Assembly: GCA_964519955.1 (NCBI GenBank)
Contig: CAZFLM010000049.1
Span: 1-51,971, forward strand
DNA: 51,971 nucleotides
Reading direction: 5' to 3'
DNA from: CAZFLM01 sp964519955
GTDB lineage: Bacteria > Armatimonadota > Chthonomonadetes > Chthonomonadales > CAJBBX01
In this document: piece by piece, positions 24,466 to 33,063 of the stretch
How positions within the stretch are numbered: the stretch's first letter is position 1
How the letters are laid out: each line of letters begins with the position of its first letter
The notes under the pieces: generated by a model
Told to the model about the DNA's origin: nothing
The model's database searches: none
The model's input: only the letters and a program-made list of their open reading frames with translations
Translations under genes and position numbers: made by a program

Positions 24466-24576
24466 AGTCGTCTGCGCCACGCGGGCGATCCCTGCGTGCG
24501 GCAGGACGGGGACTGGTCGGCGACGAACTCTATCCAGATGGCCCTATCCGATCGGTCGCCCGGAGCTTGCACATGA
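24382..24576 (+). pseudogene. Truncated 5' end of a GH-like gene (signal peptide only)
   Basis: The ATG pair, GAGGAAG ribosome site and Tat-like signal (MTRRRLLQLGLAAAAIEPRSLAQDAPA) match the start of the GH gene at 26684 almost exactly. After A-P-A the sequence departs into unrelated codons and stops at 24576, four nucleotides past the ATPase start codon at 24573. It could still be translated as a 64-residue exported peptide. It is most simply a leftover from a duplicated gene whose remainder was replaced by the ATPase module. Confidence 0.75.
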
Positions 24577-25838
24577 CCAGCCAAACGCCCAACCCGAGCC
24601 AGACGGCTGTGCCGCGGATCGAGTATCTCCGTGTGCGGAACTACCGGGCGTTGCGGGACCTCGAGATGAAGTCCCTGACGCCTCTCACCGTGCTGCTGGG
24701 GCCGAACGGCAGTGGCAAATCGACCGTCTTCGACGTGTTCGCGTTCCTCTTCGAGTGCTTCACGATCGGGCTGCGCAAGGCGTGGGACAAGCGCGGACGA
24801 TTCAAGGAACTGCGCACTCGCGATCAGGAAGGCCCTATCGTCGTCGAGCTGAAGTACCGAGAGGCGCCGGGCATGCCCCTCATCACCTACCACCTTGAGA
24901 TTGCTGAAGACGGCGGCGGGCCGTTCGTCAGCTTCGAGCGCCTGAGCTGGAGCCGCAAGGGGCGAGGACGACCGTTCGCGTTCCTTGACTTCACAAGTGG
25001 CGCCGGGCAGGTGGTCACGGGCGATATGCCCGACGAGGAGGACCAGCGGAGCGACGAGCGCCTCGATTCGCGTGAGATGCTGGCTGTCAACACCCTTGGG
25101 CAGTTCGCGCGTCATCCTCGTGTAAGTGCGCTGCGCCGGTTCGTCGCCGGGTGGTACGTGTCCTACCTGACCGCGGATCTGATGCGCGGCGCGCCGGACG
25201 CCGGCCCGCAGGAGCGCCTCTCCGAGACCGGCGACAACCTGCCGAATGTTGTGCAGTACCTGAAGGAGCAGCACCCCGACCGCCTCGGCGAGGTCCTCGA
25301 CACTCTACGTCGCCGCATCCCGCGCCTCGAACGCGTGGACTCCGAGGTGCTCACCGATGGGCGCTTGCTCCTGCAGATCAAGGACGCCCCGTTCGAACGT
25401 CCGATTCCGGCGCGGTTCGCGTCCGATGGCACGTTGCGCATGCTGGCCTACCTCACGCTGCTGTACGACCCTGTGCCACCGCCTCTCGTCGGCATAGAGG
25501 AGCCGGAGAACCAGCTTCATCCCGCGCTGCTGGTGGACCTGGCGGAGGAATGTAGAGCCGCCGCCGGGCGCTCACAGCTCCTTGTCACCACGCACTCTCC
25601 GCACTTCGTGAATGGCCTGTGTGCAGATGAGTTGCGCGTGCTCTATCGCGATGAGCGCGGCCACACGAACGCGCGGGTAGCCGTCGATCTGCCGGGCGTC
25701 AGGGAGTTCATGGCGGAGGGTGCGCAGCTCGGCCACTTGTGGATGGAGAACCACCTCCACACCGGGAATCGCGTCACCGAGGGTGGAAGCGGAGGCGACC
25801 GGGCACGGCGCCAGCCTCATCGGCGCGCCCGAGGTTAG
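24573..25838 (+). CDS. AAA/ABC-type ATPase (RecF/OLD-like), candidate defence ATPase
   Basis: 421 residues. An SMC/RecF-type N-lobe begins at IEYLRVRNYRALRDLEM. Walker A GPNGSGKST is at 43-51, the signature-like FASDGTLRML near 283-292, Walker B LVGIEEPENQLHP near 304-314, and the switch TTHSPHFVN near 339-347. This is the AAA_21/AAA_15 class found in OLD nucleases, PARIS AriA and retron ATPases. It lacks a TOPRIM domain of its own; the next gene, 5 bp downstream, encodes a TOPRIM-like DUF4276 protein that would supply it. The start ATG has CGGAG 7 nt upstream. The pair is likely an antiphage or toxin unit by analogy, not by proof. Confidence 0.88.
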   Translation: MTSQTPNPSQTAVPRIEYLRVRNYRALRDLEMKSLTPLTVLLGPNGSGKSTVFDVFAFLFECFTIGLRKAWDKRGRFKELRTRDQEGPIVVELKYREAPGMPLITYHLEIAEDGGGPFVSFERLSWSRKGRGRPFAFLDFTSGAGQVVTGDMPDEEDQRSDERLDSREMLAVNTLGQFARHPRVSALRRFVAGWYVSYLTADLMRGAPDAGPQERLSETGDNLPNVVQYLKEQHPDRLGEVLDTLRRRIPRLERVDSEVLTDGRLLLQIKDAPFERPIPARFASDGTLRMLAYLTLLYDPVPPPLVGIEEPENQLHPALLVDLAEECRAAAGRSQLLVTTHSPHFVNGLCADELRVLYRDERGHTNARVAVDLPGVREFMAEGAQLGHLWMENHLHTGNRVTEGGSGGDRARRQPHRRARG

Positions 25839-25843
25839 GCGGG

Positions 25844-26446
25844 ATGCGGATCGAGTTCCTGCTCGAAGAGCCCTCGCTCGCGGAAGCGCTCCAGAACCTC
25901 ATGCCCCGCATCAAGCCGGAAGCTGACTGCCGATACCACGCATTCCAGGGCAAGGCGGATCTGCTCGACAAGTTGCCCGAGCGCTTACGCGCCTATGGCA
26001 AATGGCTCCCCCCGGACGATCGCCTCGTCGTGCTAGTTGACGAGGACCGCGCAGACTGCCGCGCGCTGAAGGCGCGCCTCGAGGCGATGGCGTTCGGTGC
26101 GGGCCTCTCCACGCGCTCCCATCCCAGAGCGGACGGCCGCTTCGAGGTGATCCATCGTGTCGTCGTGGAGGAACTGGAGGCATGGTTCTACGGCGACGGC
26201 TCGGCGCTTCGCGCCGCCTTCCCGTGGGTGCCGGCGACCCTGTGCGCGCGGGCGACCTACCGCGACCCGGACGCGGTGAAGGGTGGCACGTGGGAGGCTC
26301 TGCAGCGAGTGCTCTGCCGCGCCGGCTACTACTCCGCCGGGTACCAGAAGGTGGATGCCGCGCGCCGCATCTCCGCGCACATGGACCCCGACCGAAACAC
26401 CTCGCGCAGCTTCTGTTGCTTCCGAGACGCCGTGCGTCACCTCTAG
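25844..26446 (+). CDS. DUF4276 TOPRIM-like protein, partner of the ATPase
   Basis: 200 residues. DUF4276 features are visible: an N-terminal strand with acidic residues (MRIEFLLEEPS, E8-E9), a central strand with a DxD motif (RLVVLVDEDRADC, D66 and D68), then HRVVVEELEAWFYGD and a C-terminal RDPDAVKGGTWEAL...R. The spaced acidic residues resemble a TOPRIM metal site, so nuclease or nucleotide chemistry is plausible. Genes for DUF4276 commonly follow AAA ATPase genes. Here the gap is 5 bp, so the two are certainly cotranscribed. Loss of the ATPase's own nuclease domain and its presence in trans is the arrangement of PARIS (AriA/AriB). Confidence 0.85.
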   Translation: MRIEFLLEEPSLAEALQNLMPRIKPEADCRYHAFQGKADLLDKLPERLRAYGKWLPPDDRLVVLVDEDRADCRALKARLEAMAFGAGLSTRSHPRADGRFEVIHRVVVEELEAWFYGDGSALRAAFPWVPATLCARATYRDPDAVKGGTWEALQRVLCRAGYYSAGYQKVDAARRISAHMDPDRNTSRSFCCFRDAVRHL

Positions 26447-26622
26447 CGCCGCCGCCCGATATCGGTCTGGCAGATGCATCGACCATGCTCCACGTACTGG
26501 CTCAGGACTCGGCTGGGGCGCGGGGCCGGCGTCCAGTGCGGATCCCAGCAAGATGACTCCCCGGCGGGCGACGGCGGCTGGTGCCGGGCGGCGGCCCGAC
26601 GGTGGCGCCGTGCGCCTCCCGC

Positions 26623-26767
26623 AGGGCAACCCCCGCCCGGTGTCGAACTGGCTTCCAGAACCCCACGTGGAGCGAGGAAGCCCATGATGACCCGAAGACG
26701 CCTGCTGCAGCTCGGACTGGCGGCCGCAGCCATCGAACCCCGCGCGCTGGCCCAGGACGCACCGGCC
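26623..26767 (+). repeat. 145-bp direct repeat, right copy
   Basis: The counterpart of 24321-24465. It runs from the short GGGCA..CCCGCCCGGTGTCGAA repeat through the ribosome site into the first ~28 codons of the intact GH gene. Confidence 0.85.
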
Positions 26768-29605
26768 GGCACGCTCACGCGCGACGGCGATCGATTCCGG
26801 CTGCGCAGCCCGTTGAGCGGCGATGAGCTGAGCCTCTCGGCCAACGCGCCCATCTTCGAGTTCGACGGGTTCTTGCTGGGTGGCCAGTCGGCGGGGAGCG
26901 GTGAATGGCGGCGCGCGGACGATGGCGCCTGGACCTGCACGTGGCGCGTCGGCGGGGCGCACGAGGCGGAGATCGTCGCCACGCTTGCGGCCGACGCGAA
27001 GACCGGCGTCTTCACCCGCGCGACGGATCTGCGGCTCCTTTCCGGCGGCTCCGCGCTGCTGCGGACCGTGACGCTGGACGCCGTCGACGCGGCGGGGCAG
27101 GCGCCGGTGGTCCGCGAGGGCGCGCCGCAGAGCTACCCCGTGCTCTGCAAGTCGTTCTGGTTCGGCGTGCGCTACCCCATCGCGTTCGCGCGGGCCGAGG
27201 GCGGGCGGCTGCAGGTGGGGCACCGTCCCGGGCGGCGCATCGCCGAGGGCGAGGCGTACCGGGCGCGGCAGGTTGTGTACGGCTGCAGCCCCGCCGGGAA
27301 GTCGCGCGAGGCGTTCGAGTCCTACATGGCCGGGCTGCGACCGACGCCGCGCGGCGTCCACTTCAACTACAACAGTTGGTGGACCTCGCCGGTTCCCTAC
27401 ACCGAGAAGGACATCATCGACCTCATCGAGCAGTTCCGCAGGAACCTCTACCTGCCGCACGGCGTCTCGCCGGACACGTTCTGCATCGACATGGGCTGGG
27501 CGAAGAACACCACGCTCTGGCAGATCGATCCGACGCTCTTCCCGCAGGGGTTCTCGAAGCTGCAGAAGGCGTGCGACGGCATCAAGTCGCACCTCGGCCT
27601 CTGGATCTCGCCGAGCGGCGTCTACGGGCAGGCGCTGGACCTGGGCTGGGCGAAGGGCGCGGGCTACGAGGCGGACGGGCAGAAGGCGTGCCTCGGTGGG
27701 CCGAAGTACCAGCAGGCGTTCAAGGAGGCGCTGCTCGACCACGTGACGCGCTTCGGCATCCGCCACGTAAAGTTCGACGGGTACGTGCCGACTTGCATCG
27801 CCAAAGACCACGGCCACGAGCCCGGCGACTACTCCGCCGAGCGCATTGCCGAGGGCATCGTCGACGTCTTCACGTCGGTGCGGAAGGTCGCGCCGGACCT
27901 GTGGATGGAGCCGACGTGCTTCGGCTTCGACCCGAGTCCGTGGTGGCTGGAGTACGTGAATTCGGTCATCGGCACGTTCGGCGACGACGCCCCGCACGGC
28001 CGCGTGCCCTGCCCCGACTACCGCCAGAGCTACACGACGGGCCGCGACTTCTACAACCTGAAGGGCGCGCGCGACATCCTGGCGCCGATCGCGGCGCAGG
28101 AGGTGCTGGGCATCATCCACCAGACGCCCGAGTCCTTCTGCGACGATGCGGTAATGACCGTCCTGCGCGGCCACCAGTTCGTGCCGATCTACATCAACCC
28201 CGCGCACATGAACCCGCGCCGCTGGCGGTTCCTGGCCGAGCTGATGAAGTGGGCGCGCGACAACGCGGACATCCTCGAACACACGGTCGCGCTGGAGCCG
28301 ATGGGCTACGAGGGGCGCCTGGACGGGCAAATGCCCCGCAAGCCGTACGGGTACGGGCACTGGCACGACGGCAGGGGGCTCCTCTGCCTGCGCAACCCCT
28401 GGATCGAGCCAGCGACCATGCAGGTTGTCCCGAAGCGCGATCTGGGTGCGTCGGAGAGCCCGGAACTCGTCGATGCGGAGTCTGTCTACGGGGCGCACGG
28501 CATGGTGCTCCACGTGGAGCCGGCGGGCGGGCCGCATTCGATCACACTCGCGCCCTACGAGACCTGTGTTCTGCGTTACGGCGTGGCCCGCGAGGTGAAC
28601 ACCATCGAGGCGATGCCGGCGATCGGCACGCCGCCGCCGGTGCTGCGCGTCAACCTGCGTGCCGGCGTGAGCTGGTTCCAGCCGGACGACTCAGGGCCGC
28701 GCTTCGGGCCGGACTACACGCGTCTGCTGCCGAGCGACGGCGCCTGCGCCCGGCTGCGACTCTCCGGCAGCATCGACGTGCCGCCTGGCGGCCGCCGCGA
28801 GCTGTACGTCCTGATCGAGGGCCCGGGCCCGGTCGAGGAGCCCATCTGCACGCTCACACTGAACGGCCGGCCGGCGCGCCACGAGGTGCGGTCGTCGCAG
28901 GCGGGCTGGCGCGCTACGGGGGCGCCGGCGCCGGAGCACTGGCTGTGGCTCGTTCTGCCGCTGCCGCAGGGGCCGTCGGAGCTAGGCGGCGAGTTGCTGC
29001 TGGCGGGCGCGGGGCAGACGGTGGCGGCGTGGGTGGGGAGCCGACGGGCGGTCGAAGGTCGAACGTCGAAGGTCGAACGTGGGGGGCTGCCGCGGCCGGA
29101 GAGTGTGTGGATCGATGCGGTGCGGGCGTTTGGGGTGGTTGAGTTCGGGAAGGGGCTGCCTACCGAGCATGGGCCGGCGCCGGTCGTGCGCATCAAAGGC
29201 GTCTACATGGACACGCTGGAGCCGGTCGAGCAGTCGCAGGGCTACGGCAAGCTGGAGCGCAACCGCAGCGTGTGGGAGAAGCCCATGCAGATCGGCGGGA
29301 AGCGCTACCTGCGCGGCCTGGGCACGCACGCGGTGTCGCGGCTGGTCTACGCGCTCGACGGCAAGTGGCGCCGGTTCCAGGCCTGGGCCGGCGCCGACGA
29401 GGCCACCGGTCCCACGATCACGATGGAGGTGCGCGTCGACGGGCGCAGCGTGTGGAGGTCGGGCCTGCTGACGCGCGGGACGCCGGCGCACCGCCTCGAC
29501 GTGGACGTGCGGGGGGCGAAGCGGCTGGAGCTGCTGGTGGGCGACGGCGGCAACGGCATCGGCGCGGACCACGCCGACTGGGCGGACGCGGTGCTGCTGC
29601 GATAG
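26684..29605 (+). CDS. Large secreted GH36-like enzyme with C-terminal NPCBM domain
   Basis: 973 residues. A Tat-like signal (MMTRRRLLQLGLAAAAIEPRALA) leads to a beta-sandwich, then a GH-D-type barrel: VHFNYNSWWTSPVPYTEKDI, TFCIDMGWAKN, LGLWISPSG, the probable nucleophile D365 in HVKFDGYVPT, and WMEPTCFGFDPS. Sandwich domains follow (to ~790). From about 836 to the end is an NPCBM carbohydrate-binding domain (GVYMDTLEPVEQSQGYGKL...GLGTHAVSRLVY...GGNGIGADHADWADAVLL). The linker just before NPCBM is encoded by a dispersed 30-bp repeat (29051-29080). It likely cleaves an alpha-galactoside or related glycan outside the cytoplasm. GAGGAAG precedes the ATG pair. A 5' fragment of a sister copy lies at 24382. 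Confidence 0.88.
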   Translation: MMTRRRLLQLGLAAAAIEPRALAQDAPAGTLTRDGDRFRLRSPLSGDELSLSANAPIFEFDGFLLGGQSAGSGEWRRADDGAWTCTWRVGGAHEAEIVATLAADAKTGVFTRATDLRLLSGGSALLRTVTLDAVDAAGQAPVVREGAPQSYPVLCKSFWFGVRYPIAFARAEGGRLQVGHRPGRRIAEGEAYRARQVVYGCSPAGKSREAFESYMAGLRPTPRGVHFNYNSWWTSPVPYTEKDIIDLIEQFRRNLYLPHGVSPDTFCIDMGWAKNTTLWQIDPTLFPQGFSKLQKACDGIKSHLGLWISPSGVYGQALDLGWAKGAGYEADGQKACLGGPKYQQAFKEALLDHVTRFGIRHVKFDGYVPTCIAKDHGHEPGDYSAERIAEGIVDVFTSVRKVAPDLWMEPTCFGFDPSPWWLEYVNSVIGTFGDDAPHGRVPCPDYRQSYTTGRDFYNLKGARDILAPIAAQEVLGIIHQTPESFCDDAVMTVLRGHQFVPIYINPAHMNPRRWRFLAELMKWARDNADILEHTVALEPMGYEGRLDGQMPRKPYGYGHWHDGRGLLCLRNPWIEPATMQVVPKRDLGASESPELVDAESVYGAHGMVLHVEPAGGPHSITLAPYETCVLRYGVAREVNTIEAMPAIGTPPPVLRVNLRAGVSWFQPDDSGPRFGPDYTRLLPSDGACARLRLSGSIDVPPGGRRELYVLIEGPGPVEEPICTLTLNGRPARHEVRSSQAGWRATGAPAPEHWLWLVLPLPQGPSELGGELLLAGAGQTVAAWVGSRRAVEGRTSKVERGGLPRPESVWIDAVRAFGVVEFGKGLPTEHGPAPVVRIKGVYMDTLEPVEQSQGYGKLERNRSVWEKPMQIGGKRYLRGLGTHAVSRLVYALDGKWRRFQAWAGADEATGPTITMEVRVDGRSVWRSGLLTRGTPAHRLDVDVRGAKRLELLVGDGGNGIGADHADWADAVLLR
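29051..29080. repeat. GGTCGAACGTCGAA repeat inside the GH gene
   Basis: GTCGAAGGTC and GAACGTCGAA alternate for 30 bp in the linker before the NPCBM domain, where the protein reads EGRTSKVERG. The length keeps the reading frame. Tracts of this type are usually intergenic. Confidence 0.6.
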
Positions 29606-29680
29606 AACTCACGGCATTCCGGAACAGGATGGGCAGGATGGGTAGGATGACGGCGAAGGTGTACGCCGCGGCGATGTGCC

Positions 29681-30110
29681 GGTTGCGGCGCTCCCGGCGC
29701 GACGCGGAGGTCGCGCCCCACGGGTTTCGACCTGGCGCGACGCAGGCGTAGGGCGGGGGGGCCTTGGCCTGTCGGGGCGGTCTGCGGTGGGCGGTGCGGC
29801 GCACCGGTTACGGCGGTTTGCGGTGGGCGCGGCGTTGTGCCTCTTACGGCGCTCCCGGCGCGACGCGGAGGTCGCGCCCTACGGGTTCCTGCCTGGCGCG
29901 ACGCAGGCGTAGGGCGGGGGGTCGTTGGTCTGTCGGGGCGGTTTGCGGTGGGCGCGGCGTTGTGCCTCTTACGGCGCTCCCGGCGCGACGCNNNNNNNNN
30001 NNNNNNNNNNNNNNNNNNNNNNNNNNNNNNNNNNNNNNNNNNNNNNNNNNNNNNNNNNNNNNNNNNNNNNNNNNNNNNNNNNNNNNNNNNNGGAGGTCGC
30101 GCCCCGCGGG
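29681..30110. repeat. Tandem GC-rich hairpin repeats interrupted by an assembly gap
   Basis: Units with GGCGCTCCC, the hairpin GGCGCGAC-GCGGAG-GTCGCGCC and GGCGCGACGCAGGCGTAGGGCGGGG recur at ~29681, ~29845 and ~29970; the last two are 125 bp apart. The third unit runs into 100 N (29992-30091) and the sequence resumes inside the same motif (GGAGGTCGCGCC). The gap is therefore probably a collapsed repeat array, and the true length here is unknown. Confidence 0.8.
29992..30091. other. Scaffold gap (100 N)
   Basis: Exactly one hundred undetermined bases, the usual placeholder for a gap of unknown size. Confidence 0.99.
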
Positions 30111-30214
30111 TATGTGCCTGATGTGACCAACCTGTGGGGCAGGGCCTCTGCGCCCAGCCGGGCCTTCCGCTCCGGCTGCGGGTCTGTGCCGGGTCGTTCG
30201 CTCCGCAGGCGGCT

Positions 30215-30241
30215 GTGGTGGGGCGGGCGTCCCTGCCCGCC
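30215..30241. repeat. GGCGGGC...GCCCGCC hairpin
   Basis: Fifth copy of the GTGGTGGGGCGGGCGTCCCT-type hairpin seen at 9763, 9919, 12393 and 12467. Lies about 90 bp upstream of the 30330 gene. Confidence 0.7.
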
Positions 30242-30329
30242 CGGCGGGACTGTCGCGCCGGTTGCCGCCATCCTGGGTATCCTGTCCATCCATGTTGAGT
30301 AAGCCCAGTCGTTCACAAGGAGACGTGCG

Positions 30330-33062
30330 ATGAGGACCAGATTCGCGTTGGTGCTGCTGGCCGCGCTGTGCGCCGTACCGGGCATGCGCGCCGGGGCTGC
30401 CGACCGCATGGATGTCGAGACCGTGACCTATGCCGACAGCGCGGCGGCCGCGGCGGCGTGGGCGCCGGGGGAGAAGGCCGATCCCGCCGCCCTCGCGCCG
30501 GAGAAGGCGCCGGACGGGCAACCCGCGCTCGCGTTCACCTGCGACATGGCGAAGCTGACCGACCGGGGGTACTGGGACCGCAAGGTGGCGCTCGACCTGG
30601 GGCGATACGGGCGCGTGGCGCTGTGGATCAAGGTGGTTGGCGAGCCCTCGGCGGTGGCCTCCTGCACGCTCTACTTCAACGCGGGCGGCGGATGGTACGG
30701 GGCGCCGTTCGGGCCGCCGGAGAAGGGCTGGCGCAAGGTGGTGCTGGACCGCAGCGCCTTCCTCATCGAGGACAAGCCGGAGGGGTGGAACGCGATTCGG
30801 TCAATGCGCATGTCCTTCTGGCGCGGGCAGGGCAAGAAGGCGACGGTCTATGTGGGCGGTGTGACGGCGGTCTCCAGCGACGTGCTCGTCGTGCGCAACT
30901 CGCGGGCGGGGCAGGAGGGGACCGGCTATGCGGCCGATATGGTTCGCTACCTGGCGCATGCGGGCATCGACGCGGGCACGGTCGAGGACACCGACGTCGA
31001 GAAGGGCGCCCTGCGTGGGGCGCGGCTGGTGGTGTACCCGCACAACCCGCTGGCCTTCCCGTCAGAGATGGACGCGGTCGAAGCGTACGTGAAGGGCGGG
31101 GGCAAGCTGCTGGTGTGCTTCTCGCTGCCGGACCGCCTGGGCAAGGTCCTGGGGCTCAGCAACGCCGTCTACACGAAACCGGATCGCGAGGGGCAGTTCT
31201 CGTCGATGCGTTTCCAGGCCGGTCTGCTGCCGGGGCTGCCCAAGGCCATCACGCAGCACTCGTGGAACATCACGTGGGTGCGCACGGTGGGCTCCGGGGC
31301 GCGCGTGCTGGCCGAGTGGTACGACAAGGACGGCAAGCCGACAGGCGCTCCGGCGATCACCTACTCGCCGAGCGGCGCCTACGTGTCGCACATTCTGCTG
31401 GACGAGGACCCCGACGGACGCGACCGGGCGCTGCGCTCCATCCTCGGGAGCCTGGTGCCCTCGATCTGGGCCGACGTGGCGAAGAACGCGCTGGAGGGGG
31501 CCTCGAAGATCGGCGGGCGCGAGGAGACCTTCGCCGACGCGGTGACGCGCACCCGGCAGCTCGCGGAGAAGTCCGGCAAAACGGCGGTGGTGAGCGCGAC
31601 GCTCGACAAGGCGCGTCCGGCCTACGCGAGTGGCGAGGCTGCGCTCAAGGAGAAGAAGTACCCGGAGGCCGTCGAGGCGGCTACCCTGGCCCGCGAGTCG
31701 CTGCTCGATGCCTACTCCCACGCCCAGGCCGCGCGACGCGTGGAGTTCCGCGCGATGTGGTGCCACTCCGCGTACGGTACGGAGGGGCTCAACTGGGACA
31801 TGGCGCTGGCGAAGATGAAGGCGGCCGGGCTCAACGCGATCGTGCCCAACATGCTCTGGGGCGGCGTGACGGACTACCCGAGCAAGGTGCTGCCGATGCG
31901 CGAGACCGTGGCCACGCGCGGCGACGCGATCGCGCAGTGCCTGGCCGCAGCGCGCAAGTACGGGCTGGAGATCCACGTCTGGAAGGTGAACTGGAACCTG
32001 GGCGGCGCGCCACAGGCGTTCATCGACCGGATGCGTGCGGAGAAGCGGCTCCAGCGCACCAACACGGGCGAGGAAGAGCCATGGCTGTGCCCCTCGAACG
32101 ACGCGAACTACCAGTTGGAGATCGACTCCATGCTGGAGATCGTGAAGAACTACGACGTGGACGGCATCCACTTCGACTACATCCGCTACCCGGACAGCAC
32201 CAAGTGCTACTGCGACGGCTGCCGCGCGCGGTTCGAGGCGAAGACCGGCAAGCCCGTGGCGAGTTGGCCGAAGGACGTGCTGCGCGACGGGCCGCGCTAC
32301 GCTGAGTACCAGCAGTTCCGCCGCGACTGCATCACGAGGCTGGTGAAGGCCGTTTCGGAGCAGGCGCACAAGCTCAAGCCGCGCATCCAGGTGTCGGCGG
32401 CGGTGTGGCCGAACTGGCCGGGCTGCCGCGAGGAGATTGGGCAGGATTGGGGGCTCTGGGTGAAGCAGGGCTGGCTCGACTTCGTCTGCCCGATGGACTA
32501 CTGCTCGTCGGACGAGGAGTTCCGCACGCGCGTGCAGGTGGAGCGCGACGAGATCGGCGGGCGCATACCGCTGTATGCCGGCATCGGCGCGTCGGCCCCC
32601 GGCCTCTCGCCGGCGCAGGTGGTCGACCAGGTGCAGATCGCTCGGGATGAGGGCGCGGACGGGTTCATCATCTTCCACCTGGCGGACATCGCCGCCGCGC
32701 AGCACCTGCCGGCACTCGCCGCGGGCGCGACCGCCGGGCCGAGCGAGCTGCCGCACCGGCAGCCCAAGGCGGGGTGGGGCATCAACGTCGACGGCGCGCC
32801 GCTGCGGGGCAACCCGATGCCGCTGCAGGACGTGGACTACGCCGCGTCCGTGCCGGCCAAGGCGGGCGCGGGCGAGTGGCAGTTCGTGATCACGCACCCG
32901 GACGGCTCGGTCGCGGCGACGTTGGGCAAGGGCGCGGCCGGCCGGACGGTGAAGGGCTCCGCGAAGCTGGACAAGGGGCTCTACCGCCTGGTGCTGCGGC
33001 GCATCGGGTCGACTGCGGCTCCGAGCGAGCTGCGCGGGCCATTCGTGACGGTGGGGGAGTAG
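30330..33062 (+). CDS. Secreted GHL10-family glycoside-hydrolase-like protein
   Basis: 910 residues with a signal peptide (ALVLLAALCAVPGMRAGA). Residues ~28-185 form a beta-sandwich like a carbohydrate-binding module. Residues ~195-370 resemble a glutamine-amidotransferase-type flavodoxin fold (ARLVVYPHNPLAFPSEMDAVEAYVKGGGKLLVCFS). A helical linker follows, then a GHL10/DUF187 barrel from about 470 to 790: VEFRAMWCHSAYGTEGLNWDMALAKMKAAGLNAIVPNMLWGG, VDGIHFDYIRYPD, and WLDFVCPMDYCSSDEEF. The C-terminus is another sandwich. GHL10 proteins are predicted to act on cell-wall or matrix glycans, but the reaction is rarely proven. AAGGAGA precedes the ATG; the next gene starts 1 bp after this stop. 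Confidence 0.87.
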   Translation: MRTRFALVLLAALCAVPGMRAGAADRMDVETVTYADSAAAAAAWAPGEKADPAALAPEKAPDGQPALAFTCDMAKLTDRGYWDRKVALDLGRYGRVALWIKVVGEPSAVASCTLYFNAGGGWYGAPFGPPEKGWRKVVLDRSAFLIEDKPEGWNAIRSMRMSFWRGQGKKATVYVGGVTAVSSDVLVVRNSRAGQEGTGYAADMVRYLAHAGIDAGTVEDTDVEKGALRGARLVVYPHNPLAFPSEMDAVEAYVKGGGKLLVCFSLPDRLGKVLGLSNAVYTKPDREGQFSSMRFQAGLLPGLPKAITQHSWNITWVRTVGSGARVLAEWYDKDGKPTGAPAITYSPSGAYVSHILLDEDPDGRDRALRSILGSLVPSIWADVAKNALEGASKIGGREETFADAVTRTRQLAEKSGKTAVVSATLDKARPAYASGEAALKEKKYPEAVEAATLARESLLDAYSHAQAARRVEFRAMWCHSAYGTEGLNWDMALAKMKAAGLNAIVPNMLWGGVTDYPSKVLPMRETVATRGDAIAQCLAAARKYGLEIHVWKVNWNLGGAPQAFIDRMRAEKRLQRTNTGEEEPWLCPSNDANYQLEIDSMLEIVKNYDVDGIHFDYIRYPDSTKCYCDGCRARFEAKTGKPVASWPKDVLRDGPRYAEYQQFRRDCITRLVKAVSEQAHKLKPRIQVSAAVWPNWPGCREEIGQDWGLWVKQGWLDFVCPMDYCSSDEEFRTRVQVERDEIGGRIPLYAGIGASAPGLSPAQVVDQVQIARDEGADGFIIFHLADIAAAQHLPALAAGATAGPSELPHRQPKAGWGINVDGAPLRGNPMPLQDVDYAASVPAKAGAGEWQFVITHPDGSVAATLGKGAAGRTVKGSAKLDKGLYRLVLRRIGSTAAPSELRGPFVTVGE

Positions 33063-33063
33063 C

